DNA from: Larix kaempferi
Lineage: Eukaryota; Streptophyta; Pinopsida; Pinales; Pinaceae
Reading direction: 5' to 3'
Assembly: GCA_027924585.1 (NCBI GenBank)
Contig: BSBM01002060.1
Location: 1 to 64,000, forward strand
DNA: 64,000 nucleotides
The translations under genes were made by a program, and so were the position numbers. This document shows positions 54,502 through 64,000 of the stretch, in pieces. Position 1 is the first letter of the stretch. The number at the start of each line of letters is the position of its first letter. The notes under the pieces were generated by a model. The model ran no database searches and was not told the origin of the DNA. It worked only from the letters and a program-made list of their open reading frames with translations.

Positions 54502-55145
54502 TGTGAAATTATAGAAAACAACATATCATAGAGCTGAGAATAACTCACACTGAAAAGAATGATCAAAAAAGATGACTTACAGTGAAATGAGCAGTAAAAT
54601 TAATCATGCATTGGAACTCAGATGGAAACAAAACTGTGTGTTATGATCCATTAATAAGTATAGTCAATAGATATGTTACAATGGACATAATTCGATTATC
54701 CTAGGAGAATTCAAATCCCTTTCATTCTAGCATAGGAACTGTCACCACTAGAGTGCTTCGGAAGTCCCAAACTCAACTCAACTGAACCAAAACTCAGTTA
54801 ATTGAAGCTACTATCCGTTAACTGACGAAGGAGGGCGCATTAGTGATTTCTACATGCAAATTAGGTGAGAAAGGGAACATTATATCACAATCAGTGGTGA
54901 TCGAAGCTAAACCCCCCAATAGAGTTTAGGGACTCAGGTGGATTGAACTAGAACACAGATTTAGGTCCTAAAATGTAGGGACTTGACTCTGTTGGGCCCG
55001 AAATCATGTATGTAAGGTGCATTGAATGGCTAATGGGTCCTAGATGACATCTACACACCATTAGGTGGAAAATAACATCAACAACTACTAGGAAAAGGCA
55101 AATAATGCTAAGTAGGACAAGGATGGATTATTAATTATCCTAACA
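54502..55145 (-). repeat. 5' LTR of Copia D
   Basis: 644 bp, minus strand TGTTAGGATAATTAATAATC to ...ATAATTTCACA; pairs with 50319-50962 and shows many scattered substitutions. Confidence 0.9.
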
Positions 55146-55869
55146 AACTTCCTCCTACCATTTGCAAGGTATGTTTAATGGTTGTAGAAGTCCCAGGGTC
55201 TTAATTGTTTCAAAATTATTCTGTTGGAAAACCAGACATTCGGCCATGAACCTTTGAACATTAGATTTAAGACCTTCCCAAAAAAATTCCTTCTTGACCC
55301 TATGGTAATTTTTAGGAATCCAAAGTAGCCACCTATAGGAGAGGTGTGTAATTATGAGAATACCTTTTGTTTGAGTTTGGAGATTTTGCATAAATATAAG
55401 TGATCCTCATACCATAGTAAATCATTTTTCCACACAAAAGTATATGATACACTAGGATCGTTCTGTAGATTTTGAATGAACATCCACACCGATAGGTCAT
55501 TTTTTCATTTTTCCTCCTACCATTTGCAAGGTATGTTTAATGGTTGTAGAAGTCCTAGGGTCTTAATTGTTTCAAAATTATTCTGTTGGAAAACTAGATA
55601 TTCGGCCATGAACCTTTGAACATTAGATTTAAGACCTTCCCAAAAAAATTCCTTCTTGACCCTATGGTAATTTTTAGGAATCCAAAGTAGCCACCTATAG
55701 GAGAGGTGTGTAATTATGAGAATACCTTTTGTTTGAGTTTGGAGATTTCGCATAAATATAAGTGATCCTCATACCATAGTAAATCATTTTTCCACACAAA
55801 AGTATATGATACACTAGGATCGTTCTGTAGATTTTGAATGAACATCCACACCGATAGGTCATTTTTTCA
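55146..55869 (-). repeat. 362-bp tandem duplication of chromovirus integrase zinc region
   Basis: 55146-55507 and 55508-55869 are nearly identical (a handful of substitutions, for example at 55189/55551 and 55234/55596). Each encodes, on the minus strand, SYRWLLWIPKNYHRVKKEFF and NVQRFMAECLVFQQNNFET, a decayed H2C2 zinc domain (second Cys replaced by Phe; the right copy also has Tyr for the first). One copy is the original; the other is a late duplication. The left copy touches the Copia D LTR. Confidence 0.92.
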
Positions 55870-56470
55870 TTATACCCTTGTTGCTACTACCCAATCGGGT
55901 TGTAGAATGGAAATTGCACAAAGTAATGCCCCAACATCTTCATATTTTCTGGAAAATGCATCTACCACCACATTTTGTTTTCCTTTTCGATAGATAATTT
56001 CAAATTCATATACCAACATCTTGGTTACCCATTTTTGTTGCTCTTCCAAAGATAGTCTTTGTTCCAAGAAGTATTTAAGACTATCATGATCTGTTTTGAA
56101 CTTGAAGTGCCTACCTATTAGGTAAGGATGCCATTTCTTAAGAGCGTGTAGTATTTCCAACATTTCCTTCTCATAAATGGGCTTATGTGAGTGCTTTCCC
56201 TTGATTGGATGACTTGTGAAAGCAAGTGGGTTTCCTTATTGCAATAGAAAACATCAATTCCATTTCATGAGGCATCACATTCCACAATAAATGTTTTTTT
56301 GAAGTTTGGTGTGGCCAAAACAGAGCTTTGCACATTTCCTCTTTAAGTTGTTCAAAAGCTTGAGTTTCCTCTGGAGTCCAAGAAGATGCATATTTCTTCA
56401 TTAATGTTGTTATGTGTGCTGTTATTCTTCCATAGTTCCGAACAAACTTGCAGTAGTATCCTGTCAAAAG
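55870..56470 (-). pseudogene. Chromovirus RNase H
   Basis: Minus strand: TGYYCKFVRNYGRITAHIT (connection domain), SWTPEETQAFEQLKEEMCK, a frame change near 56180, then LEILHALKKWHPYLIGRHFK, FKTDHDSLKYFLEQ (Asp) and YEFEIIYRKGKQNVVVDAFS. The first part of the RNase H catalytic core is disturbed. Confidence 0.85.
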
Positions 56471-57430
56471 TAGGAATCCTCAAATAATCTTGAGGGTTTG
56501 GGGAATTGACCTATGCATCATGGATTTAATTTTGTTGGGGTCTACCTTGACACATTCATGAGATACAATATGAACCAAATAATTTATCTTCTTTACCCCA
56601 AAGAAACATTTGGAAGTTTTTGCATATAATTGTTGCTCCTTTAGTAGTTGTAGTAACCTTTCAACATGTTGAACATGTTCTTCCCAAGACTTGTTATAGA
56701 TTAGTATATTATCAAAGAACACTCGAACAAATTTTCTAAGGAAAGTCTTGAAAATGGAATTCATCAAACTTTGAAATGTGGAAGGCGCATTCGTAAGACC
56801 AAATGGCATGACCAAAAATTCATAATGACCTTCATGAGTTATGAATGTTTTTTTTGGAATGTTTTCATCCTTCATTCTAATTTGATGATACCCAGAACAT
56901 AGATCCAACTTTGTGAAGAAAAATGCTCCATGTAAATCATCTAACAATTCATTAATGATAGGAATGTGAATCTTATCTTTAGTGGTAATCTTATCTTTAA
57001 TGGTAATATTATTAATCTCTCTATAATATGGACACATACGCCATGACTCATTAATCTTGTGTACCATTACCACCAGTGCAGAGTAAGAACTTTGGCTAGG
57101 CCTAATTATGTCGGCCTCTAACATTTCTTCAACCATATGCTCAATCTCACTCTTCTAGCCATAGGTGTATCTGTAAGGTCTGATGTTAGGAGGAACACTT
57201 CTAAGAATTAAGTGAATAGCATGATCAAAATATGGAACAAGTCGAATACCTTTTAGAATATCTTCAAATACCTCATAATTCTCATTAATGACCTTTTGGA
57301 TATATGGGGAAATAGGAGACTTAGATGTTTGAACATATACTAAGCATAATTGTGCAATTACACCTTGATGTCCCTTTTTAATCAGTTTTTTCATACCATT
57401 AGAGCTTATCACCTTGCCTGGTTTTCATGT
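56471..57430 (-). pseudogene. Chromovirus reverse transcriptase
   Basis: Minus strand: VEEMLEADIIRPSQSSYSAL, WRMCPYYREINNITIKD, FFFTKLDLCSGYHQIRMKD, EFLVMPFGLTNAPSTFQSLM and RVFFDNILIYNKSWEEHVQH. The active site is FFDN instead of FFDD/YxDD, so catalysis is lost. The N-terminal linker (57155-57412) has FEDILKGIRLVPYFDHAIHL, the typical block before chromovirus RT. There is a small in-frame duplication at KDKITTKDKI. Confidence 0.9.
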
Positions 57431-57840
57431 GATACCATTTAACTCATATTCTTTTCCTTCTCATAAAACTTTCATGAAATGTTTTTGAAAAATTCAAATG
57501 CATTGTTCCCAATGATTGTAGCCATTGAACTCTTAAGACAACATCAACACCACCCATCAGAATAGTAATAATTGGAATATTCAATACATATTCTCCCATA
57601 GTAAGATTGATATTATGGAATTTCCCTTAGCAATTGATAGTTCCTCCATCTGCAATCATTACTTGAAAATATGGTGCTGGATATACAAAGAAATTAAGAG
57701 ATTTGTGCTAATTTATAGTGAATGAAATTATGAGTACTACCATAATCAATCAACGCTGTTAACTTTTTATTTTGGATATATCCTTCTATCTTGAGAGTTT
57801 GAGGAGTGCTAATACTAGCCAATGCATGAGAGTAATCTCT
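57431..57840 (-). pseudogene. Chromovirus protease
   Basis: Minus strand: ISTPQTLKIEGYIQNKK and TALIDYGSTHNFIHYKLA (near 57740), with Asp-Tyr-Gly-Ser in place of Asp-Ser/Thr-Gly. The frame breaks shortly after near 57690. Confidence 0.8.
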
Positions 57841-58814
57841 TCAGAAGTAGTATCTTCTATTTATGAATCTTGAGACGGTTCATGTTCTTTTGGTTCTTCC
57901 TCTTCACAATCTATGTAGAATAATTTATTCTCACCACACTTATGTCCCTTCCTATACTTGTTGTCACAATTAAATCATAGGCATTTTACTCTTCTTTCCT
58001 CTATTTATTGAGGTGTAAACCTTTGAGGTGGGTTAGAGGAAGGAATAGTATTCTCTCGGTATGTGTTTGAGGTGGTCTTTCTAGTAGCCATCATCATATT
58101 TTTACTTTCAACCTTCCTTTCCATCATGAAATCCTTCTCCAAGGATGGTGATTTAAAGAGACGCACCTCATGTTGAATGCTATCCTTCAAGGTTCCAATA
58201 AAGAGATCCAACATATTATCTTCTGAAATGTTCTTCATTATAATACTTAGCTTCTAAAACTGCTTGATGTGCTCTATAATTGGACCTTTTTGCTTGAGAT
58301 TTATTAAGTGGATAAAGAAGGCGTTTCTATTAATATCCCCATAATATGCAATCAATTCTTCGGTGAATATAGACCAAGATATAATAGAGTCCTTTTTACG
58401 ATCGCAAAGCCATTGGTAACATACAAATTGATCAAGATCTAAATATAATGATGCAATAGTTAACTTTTCCAAAGTTGGAGCCTGGTGTAGATCAAAGAAC
58501 TGCTCCATCTAGAATATACATGTTATTGGATCATTTCCATCAAACTTTCCCATGTCAATCTTGGAAAGTTGGGTACCCCTTGGTGACCATTCTTGATTAT
58601 TTCCATTACTATAATCATTTCCCCTTGGGATATTCTTATTCATGGAATGTTTTTCAACATGGACCGTATCTTTATCCCCTTGAGAATCATGGAACACATC
58701 ATCACCTAGAGAAGGAGCATCCTTTGAATTTTGTATGAGATTACCAATATTTTCCATTTGTTCCATCAAACTTTTCTTATTGTCTTCCATCTTATTATCC
58801 ATATGTTTCATCAA
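57841..58814 (-). pseudogene. Chromovirus Gag
   Basis: Minus strand pieces in order: MMKHMDNKMEDNKKSLMEQM (coiled-coil-like start), KIDMGKFDGNDPITCIF, a TAG (58506), MEQFFDLHQAPTLEKLTIAS, WSIFTEELIAYYGDINRN, DLFIGTLKDSIQHEVRLFKS, then CDNKYRKGHKCGENKLFYID, a zinc knuckle with the first Cys lost. Typical chromovirus gag with retrotransposon-gag fold; broken by three or more stops. Confidence 0.85.
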
Positions 58815-59645
58815 CTTCCCCTATAAATTAACTAAATCATCTTCTTTTACACATCCTTTAATCATATATTCCAACTGGGACACTCGAAAAGCTAGGTCTT
58901 CCTTTCATCGTATGCCAGGGATGAGTCCTCTGATGGTTTGAGTGATTTTTTACACTTCCTTTTGGTGTAATTTTGAACAATATAAATAAATATCACACCC
59001 TATGTTTCAACTCAAATAGATCCTTGTACTCAAAGTTATTCAAATTTAAAATGGTGTACATTTTTCAAACCCTAATTAGAAGATTATTTTTAGGATGACT
59101 TGGAACTGAGGTAAATTTGATATTTCTACTCCTCTATGACCTAGGTATAAAAATTCATTCTCTTATATCCTGATGTATCCTCTTTCCAACATTGCAGGTC
59201 TGACCCAATTCTGATGTGTCGGTAAAAAGTTGTTGCAAATATCCCAAAAATTCTTATTTTTCATCCTTTCAGAAGAGCGAACTTGTACGGTATGCCAAGT
59301 GTCCAATATTTTGTATCTGAGTATGAAAAATATAGCCAAGATATTTTGGTCGGTATTCTTTCTGATGCAATAGGTATCACTCAATTTGGATCTTTCATGC
59401 CCCATATATGACATTTTTTTCCCAAAACACTTGTTTTAGACTAGCCAGAAACCCTAGCTTCCAAAGGGAATATCTTAGAACCTGTAATGGTCTAGGACCT
59501 AAAAATTGGACAACTATCTTAGTATTTTTTTATAGATTGTTTGTAAGTCTTTCTATTGGAACCCTTGCAGAAAAAAAAAAAAAAATATAGCAAAAATTCC
59601 TAGATGAATCATTTTGAAGAAACTAGTCCCGAGGAAAGAGATAAA
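58815..59645 (-). other. Chromovirus leader
   Basis: Non-coding. No clear tRNA complement is recognisable next to the LTR (minus strand TTTATCTCTTTCCTCGGGAC). A poly(A) run at 59571-59585 and an AGAGCGAACTTGTAC word at 59272-59286 (shared with the Copia copy C leader near 6105) are present. Confidence 0.6.
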
Positions 59646-59991
59646 TGTTGTGCAATAAATTTTCAAAAAGAGCATGAAAGAGAAAAAATAAATAAAAAAG
59701 AGTACTCCGTGAATTTAATGAAGAAAATAGAGGATTAGCAAGCCTCTTTGAGGGGGGAACATCCTTATACAATGTACCAAGTACACAAGACAATACAAGA
59801 TACTCAAATGAAAAGATCTCTTTCCTATATATAGGAGATTAGGAGGTACAATCACAACTCACTGACCCAAGATGACATAACTAATATAACGATAGTAACG
59901 AAAAGTACCACTAATGGACCAAAGTCGACATCAAAACTAATGTGAGGCTCCACAATATAGGTGGAAATGTGCCCTCATTTAGGGCTTAACA
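59646..59991 (-). repeat. 5' LTR of chromovirus
   Basis: 346 bp, minus strand TGTTAAGCCCTAAATGAGGG to ...TTATTGCACAACA, followed on the right by TSD AATCT (59992-59996). TATATATAGG near 59826 is a possible promoter on the element strand (CCTATATATA). Confidence 0.87.
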
Positions 59992-60690
59992 AATCTAGAT
60001 AAAAAAACAAAAAATGAATAAACAAATAATAGAGAAAATGAATAGGCTCTTCTAGAATTGTGACTCCCACATAGGTGGAATCACCTAAGAAACTAGCTTA
60101 AAATAGTGAATTCCTCTTCTTCAAAACAGGGGAAAAATTCCAAGGGGTTAACTCCCTTGGACGAAGAATGAAGAGAAACACACACCAAGAAGAGATTACC
60201 AAAACCAAATGTCCAGTCATGGGATAAAAATATATCTATCAATGGGTAGGAGCACTACCTAGGGACCAGAAACAATTGTATTGTTTATATAGAGTAAGGG
60301 AACTAGGTGTTAGTTGTCAACAATATTTTCTATGTAGGTTGTTGTGCTGACTATTTTCACACATGAGTACTGCCTAATTGAACAATGGAAACCATCAAGG
60401 TAAACTTACTGAGATGAGGCCCTAGGATGAAGTGCAGATCTGCTAAACAAAAAGCAAATCTAAACAATAAGAATTCATAAAACAAATCCCTAGAGAGACG
60501 AAGAATCGACTCGAGGATTCCTATGTAAAAATAATAATGGATTTTCCTATAGATATATGGCTGGATGTATCGAGGAAATCCCCATAGTAATTGCAGATAG
60601 ATTAGCAGTACCTCGAACAGATGAGTTCTTTCCCTAGATATTTGTAGTTTTGAACTCTTAATCTATATCTATTGATTGATTATATGCATA

Positions 60691-60905
60691 CATCTATGTT
60701 TAGATCTGATGGATTATTCATCTGAAATATATGTTTATTCTAACACTATGTTGTTATGAATGCATCTATGTTTATATCTGATGGATTATAAATATGAAAT
60801 GTAGGTTTATGCTAATGCTATGTTGTTATGCATGTATCTATTCTTGTATTTGATAGATTATCTAGAGAGATATATGAGATAAATGTTTATCTACGTGACG
60901 ATATG
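60691..60905. repeat. 72-bp tandem repeat, about three copies
   Basis: CATCTATGTTTAGATCTGAT recurs at 60763 and, diverged, at about 60835. Non-coding. Confidence 0.8.
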
Positions 60906-61269
60906 TTGTAGTATTGATCAAAAGTGACACCTGGTTGTATGATTGATCTAGGATCTATAATATGATCCTATGCATACCTATGATAAATAGTAACGAAAAT
61001 AATGCGATTCTATGTTATAAATACTATTAAGCGGAATATGAATATTCTTGATTAAACTTGACTTTTGATATGTTTATCATTATCAATCTGTTATGTTATG
61101 CAGTTACCCTAACTACTACATTGCACATCGGAGTCTAGTACAACTATACCAGCATAGATCCATATTAAACCCGGATCTATAAAGCACCAAGAGGGATCCA
61201 ATTTCTTGAGTTGTAATTTTTTTTAATTTTAAACCCAAAAAGTTGATTCCTCTCTTGCTTGATAGATTG

Positions 61270-61490
61270 GGGTTTAAGTTTTAACTTTTTATTTTATAGA
61301 ACAACATGGATTTTTTTAATTACTTTTCATAAATTTTTATTTTATGAGCCGACATGGATTTTTTTAATTACATTTTATATTTTTTTTATCTTATGAGCTG
61401 ATATGAATTTTTTTAATTACTTTTCATAAATTTTTATTTTATTAACAGACATGAACTTTTTTAATTACTTTTTATTTATTGTAATTTTAT
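61270..61490. repeat. 49-bp AT-rich tandem repeat, four copies
   Basis: ACATGGATTTTTTTAATTAC followed by a TTTTTATTTTATGAGC-like half recurs at 61303, 61352, 61401 and 61449, with increasing divergence. Confidence 0.85.
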
Positions 61491-63409
61491 TTTACGTTAT
61501 AGTATGTTACCTTATGTGACAATATATCCCCCATACTGTACTACAGAGTACCTCACTCCTCGGTACAATTAGAACTTATGTGGTTAACCTAACTGCTACA
61601 TTCGAAAGCAGACTTTAGTACAAATGGTTATTTATTTATTTCCATAACGACTGCATTGGGCATCTGATCTAATTATTAGATTGTTAATGAATTGTAAGTC
61701 CTAGCTGTGGCATTGGGCCACAAACTCTATTGTAGAACATAATGGAAAAACAGAGTTGAATGATAATAACAGTGATATCTATATACATATGTATGATAAT
61801 ATCTACTGATATAAGTAATTACTGATTGTTGAAACAAATAGTTATCTCGTACTAAGTATGAATTTCAAATGGAAAATTTCTATGTTGGAAATAGGAACTT
61901 GACTACCGGAATTTTGTGTCCCATGAGCACAATAGGCATTAACATAATCTTGTACAAATAAGGCACCAACCCCTCTCAAGTAACCTTTTAAATTCATTGT
62001 TTCTCCTCGGCGTGATAAAATGGTAATAAATTAAATATCATACACTATAATATCAAGGACCTCCATGAAGATTGAAGACTCCTTGATCCACATCCCAGTA
62101 CCTCACTAAAGTTTCAAGGAGTGGCCTTTGAGATCTCATATTGGTGGTTCAGAAAAACTTGAGTAAACCACAATGACGTAGAGTGGTTAAGCTTAGTGGA
62201 TCTACAAGAGAATCCTGATCAAGTTACCTGTGTTCCCTTTCACACCATACAAGCACCCTATTTGTAAAATTTTGAGCACTAGTTCCTCAACATTTCAAAT
62301 TAAAAATTTTACTACACCACATGCAGGTGACAATTTATATAGTTGTGCATCACACACATGTTATACAAAGTAAAATTGCATGTACTTAGCTTACACGCAA
62401 CCCGATATTGTCTCACCCGCATGTGCGTTGCTAAATATAAACAATGAAGCTAAAAACTCAAAATCAGAACCAAAACTTGAAATAAATGGATGCATAATGA
62501 TGAGGAAGAAGAACAGAATTACCTACAACTAATGGAATTCGAATTGGTTCACTAGATTGACCATAAAATACACTCAAACATTTAGGTATTTTAGTCTCTC
62601 CAAAGTGGTAAAATCCAAATAAACTATTTTTTCATTATTTTACTATTTAAAGAGAAATATTTCTACCCTTTTAACAAGTTTTATATAGTTTGACATGCCA
62701 TATTGTTATATTTGGCACTAACGATCTACTTTTGGATAATGTTTGAATTTATCAAATAGGAGTGGAGGGTATTAAAACTTTTTGCCTACATATGTCTTCG
62801 AATAAAAGGTTTATATCTCTAACCAACATATAGGTTAGGTCACACCCATTCTGCAGCATGCATTAAAACCTTAACATGTGTTATTCTATAGGAGATTTTC
62901 TCGATGGACTGAGACATTAAGCCTCCTTATAATATCTCATTATCATTGTTCTTCATGGATAGATACTTCCACATGGGACACCCTAGTTAGCACCTATTCA
63001 CCATTTTGGTGCCTATGTTTCATTTTGTTGGGTTCGAGAGCCTAATTACTTGGTCATATCCTCGAAGAGAAACTGCATACTTTCTCTCATCTTTCTGACC
63101 TCCCTTTTAAAGGATCCCATATTTTATGGAGTGTTGTTAAGCTATTTTATGCCTCCTCAAAGCATGAAAAGGTTGTTGAGTCAACTTGTCTCTTTCATAC
63201 TCATTAAAGTACTTGAAAGGTCATCTATATGGTATACGTTTACCCCTTTTCCGGACCATTTAGACTATTTACGAAAAAAGGAATACTCCAGTCATATGTG
63301 GCTAGAAGAGTTCTTTCTCGCATTGTTTGATCCTTTTTCATGCGATGAGACTAAATTTACGAAAAATTCTATTATGGGGTATTCTTTAATTTTTTCATAT
63401 TCTCTAAAT

Positions 63410-63650
63410 AGGGAAACACCGTCACACATTTACCAACTTGGGCTCAATATAAAATCCACAATATAGTATATAGAGTTCTTGTTTAAGTTTTTCATACTCT
63501 TTAAAATTGAAAACCCCAACAAGCATTTACCAACTCAGGCTCGATAGAAAATCCACAAGATGGTATATAGAATTCTTGTTTAAGTTTTTCAAACTCTTTA
63601 AAATTGAAAACATGGACTAGCATGAACAAATGCGAGCTCGATATAAAATC
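63410..63650. repeat. About 97-bp tandem repeat, 2.5 copies
   Basis: CATTTACCAACT at 63427 and 63524 and TCTTGTTTAAGTTTTTCA blocks are spaced 97 bp; a third partial unit with CTCGATATAAAATCCA follows near 63635. A diverged relation to 63700 onward is possible. Confidence 0.75.
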
Positions 63651-64000
63651 CATGGATCAATATCTTATCAAGCATATTTATATCTTCTCTTCAAGCTCGT
63701 TAAACAAGGAAAAACGTTTTGAGCTTTCCTTTTATGGACTCGTAAAACCATACATTAAAGGACCCTCCTTGGGACCAAAACCATCCTTTCTCAGTTTCGT
63801 TAAATATATGTTAAGGTACACATCATCAGGTGAGCTATATCAAACATACTTTTATATTTTTCGTGCTCGTTAAAAAATGAAAAGGTATAAAAAGGGAAGG
63901 AAAATATGTCATATGTCTATCAATAAAATGACAACATGTCAAATTGTCCTTGAACAAAGGACATATTTCAATTCTATCAAACATGTTCAGTTCTAGTTTT

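Larger units (their letters stand above)
50319..55145 (-). mobile_element. Integrase-less minus-strand Ty1/Copia element ('Copia D')
   Basis: 4827 bp with 644-bp LTRs, inserted in the chromovirus integrase. Family unrelated to copies A-C. Gag, zinc knuckle, protease, RT and RNase H remnants are present, but the whole integrase is missing: the protease/pre-integrase end (52861) is followed within about 300 bp by RT. Flanks (TAATT at 50314-50318, AACTT at 55146-55150) do not match perfectly. Confidence 0.88.
42020..59991 (-). mobile_element. Minus-strand Ty3/Gypsy chromovirus with two nested Copia elements
   Basis: About 18 kb, of which roughly 6.2 kb is the element itself. LTRs of 340-346 bp (42020-42359 and 59646-59991) are flanked by TSD AATCT (42015-42019 and 59992-59996). 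On the minus strand: leader, gag, protease, RT, RNase H, integrase, GPY module, chromodomain. It is interrupted by Copia D (50319-55145) and Copia copy B (42868-49762), and carries a 362-bp internal tandem duplication. The chromodomain assigns it to the chromoviruses, probably the Tekay/Reina side. All genes are broken. Confidence 0.9.
59997..64000. other. AT-rich intergenic DNA, no gene recognised
   Basis: No protein-like ORF and no LTR. The frames at 63050-63466 and 63604-63873 have no recognisable domain and overlap a tandem repeat. Contains the three short tandem repeats listed separately. Confidence 0.55.

Noticed and set aside
63050-63873. Possible host gene at the right end
   Set aside because: The two frames (138 and 89 codons) have no recognised motif, no codon-usage or intron evidence, and overlap 97-bp repeats.

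Overview
This is plant nuclear DNA made almost entirely of nested LTR retrotransposons. I see no convincing host gene. Evidence for a plant: Ty1/Copia primer-binding sites that match initiator-Met tRNA, a Tat/Athila/Ogre-type primer site that matches tRNA-Asp, a chromodomain Ty3/Gypsy integrase, plant-type Gag and Pol proteins, and very dense nesting. The long elements and protein style suggest a large-genome seed plant, possibly a gymnosperm; that is inference only.

Layout. (1) 1-3180 is the 3' end of a plus-strand Copia element. It has 2.3 kb of five successive tandem-repeat arrays, a polypurine tract and a 3' LTR (2577-3180). It abuts a decayed minus-strand Copia of the same subfamily ('copy C', 3181-7152), into which it probably inserted. 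(2) 7153-11490 is intergenic: AT microsatellites, a 1.4-kb polypyrimidine tract, short tandem repeats and a possible Copia remnant. (3) 11496-32983 is a complete but decayed plus-strand Ty3/Gypsy element with target-site duplication (TSD) TAAGT. It has 1.64-kb LTRs, gag, protease, an extra pair of Gag-like modules, RT-RNase H, integrase, and a long extra ORF between integrase and the 3' LTR. An 8.0-kb non-coding minus-strand element (24122-32159) with a tRNA-Asp primer site splits its 3' LTR. (4) 33132-41636 is a plus-strand Copia ('copy A', TSD TCACT). A 1.58-kb solo LTR (35739-37318, TSD GAAGG) interrupts its integrase region. (5) 42020-59991 is a minus-strand chromodomain Gypsy element (TSD AATCT) carrying two nested minus-strand Copia elements: 'copy B' (42868-49762, same family as copy A) and an integrase-less Copia D (50319-55145). 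It also has a 362-bp tandem duplication. (6) 59997-64000 is AT-rich sequence with short tandem repeats and no recognised gene.

All coding regions are pseudogenes with in-frame stops, frameshifts or lost catalytic residues. By eye, stops in the large Gypsy element are mostly TAG at probable Gln positions, as expected from C-to-T decay of methylated CAG sites. The most interesting signals are: the satellite-like arrays in the 3' non-coding region of one Copia family; a 25-nt hairpin conserved in the leaders of three Copia copies; an intron-like block of about 420 bp shared by two copies; and the duplicated Gag-like modules and 3' extra ORF of the large Gypsy element. Boundaries given to the base come from LTR/TSD matching by eye; others are approximate.
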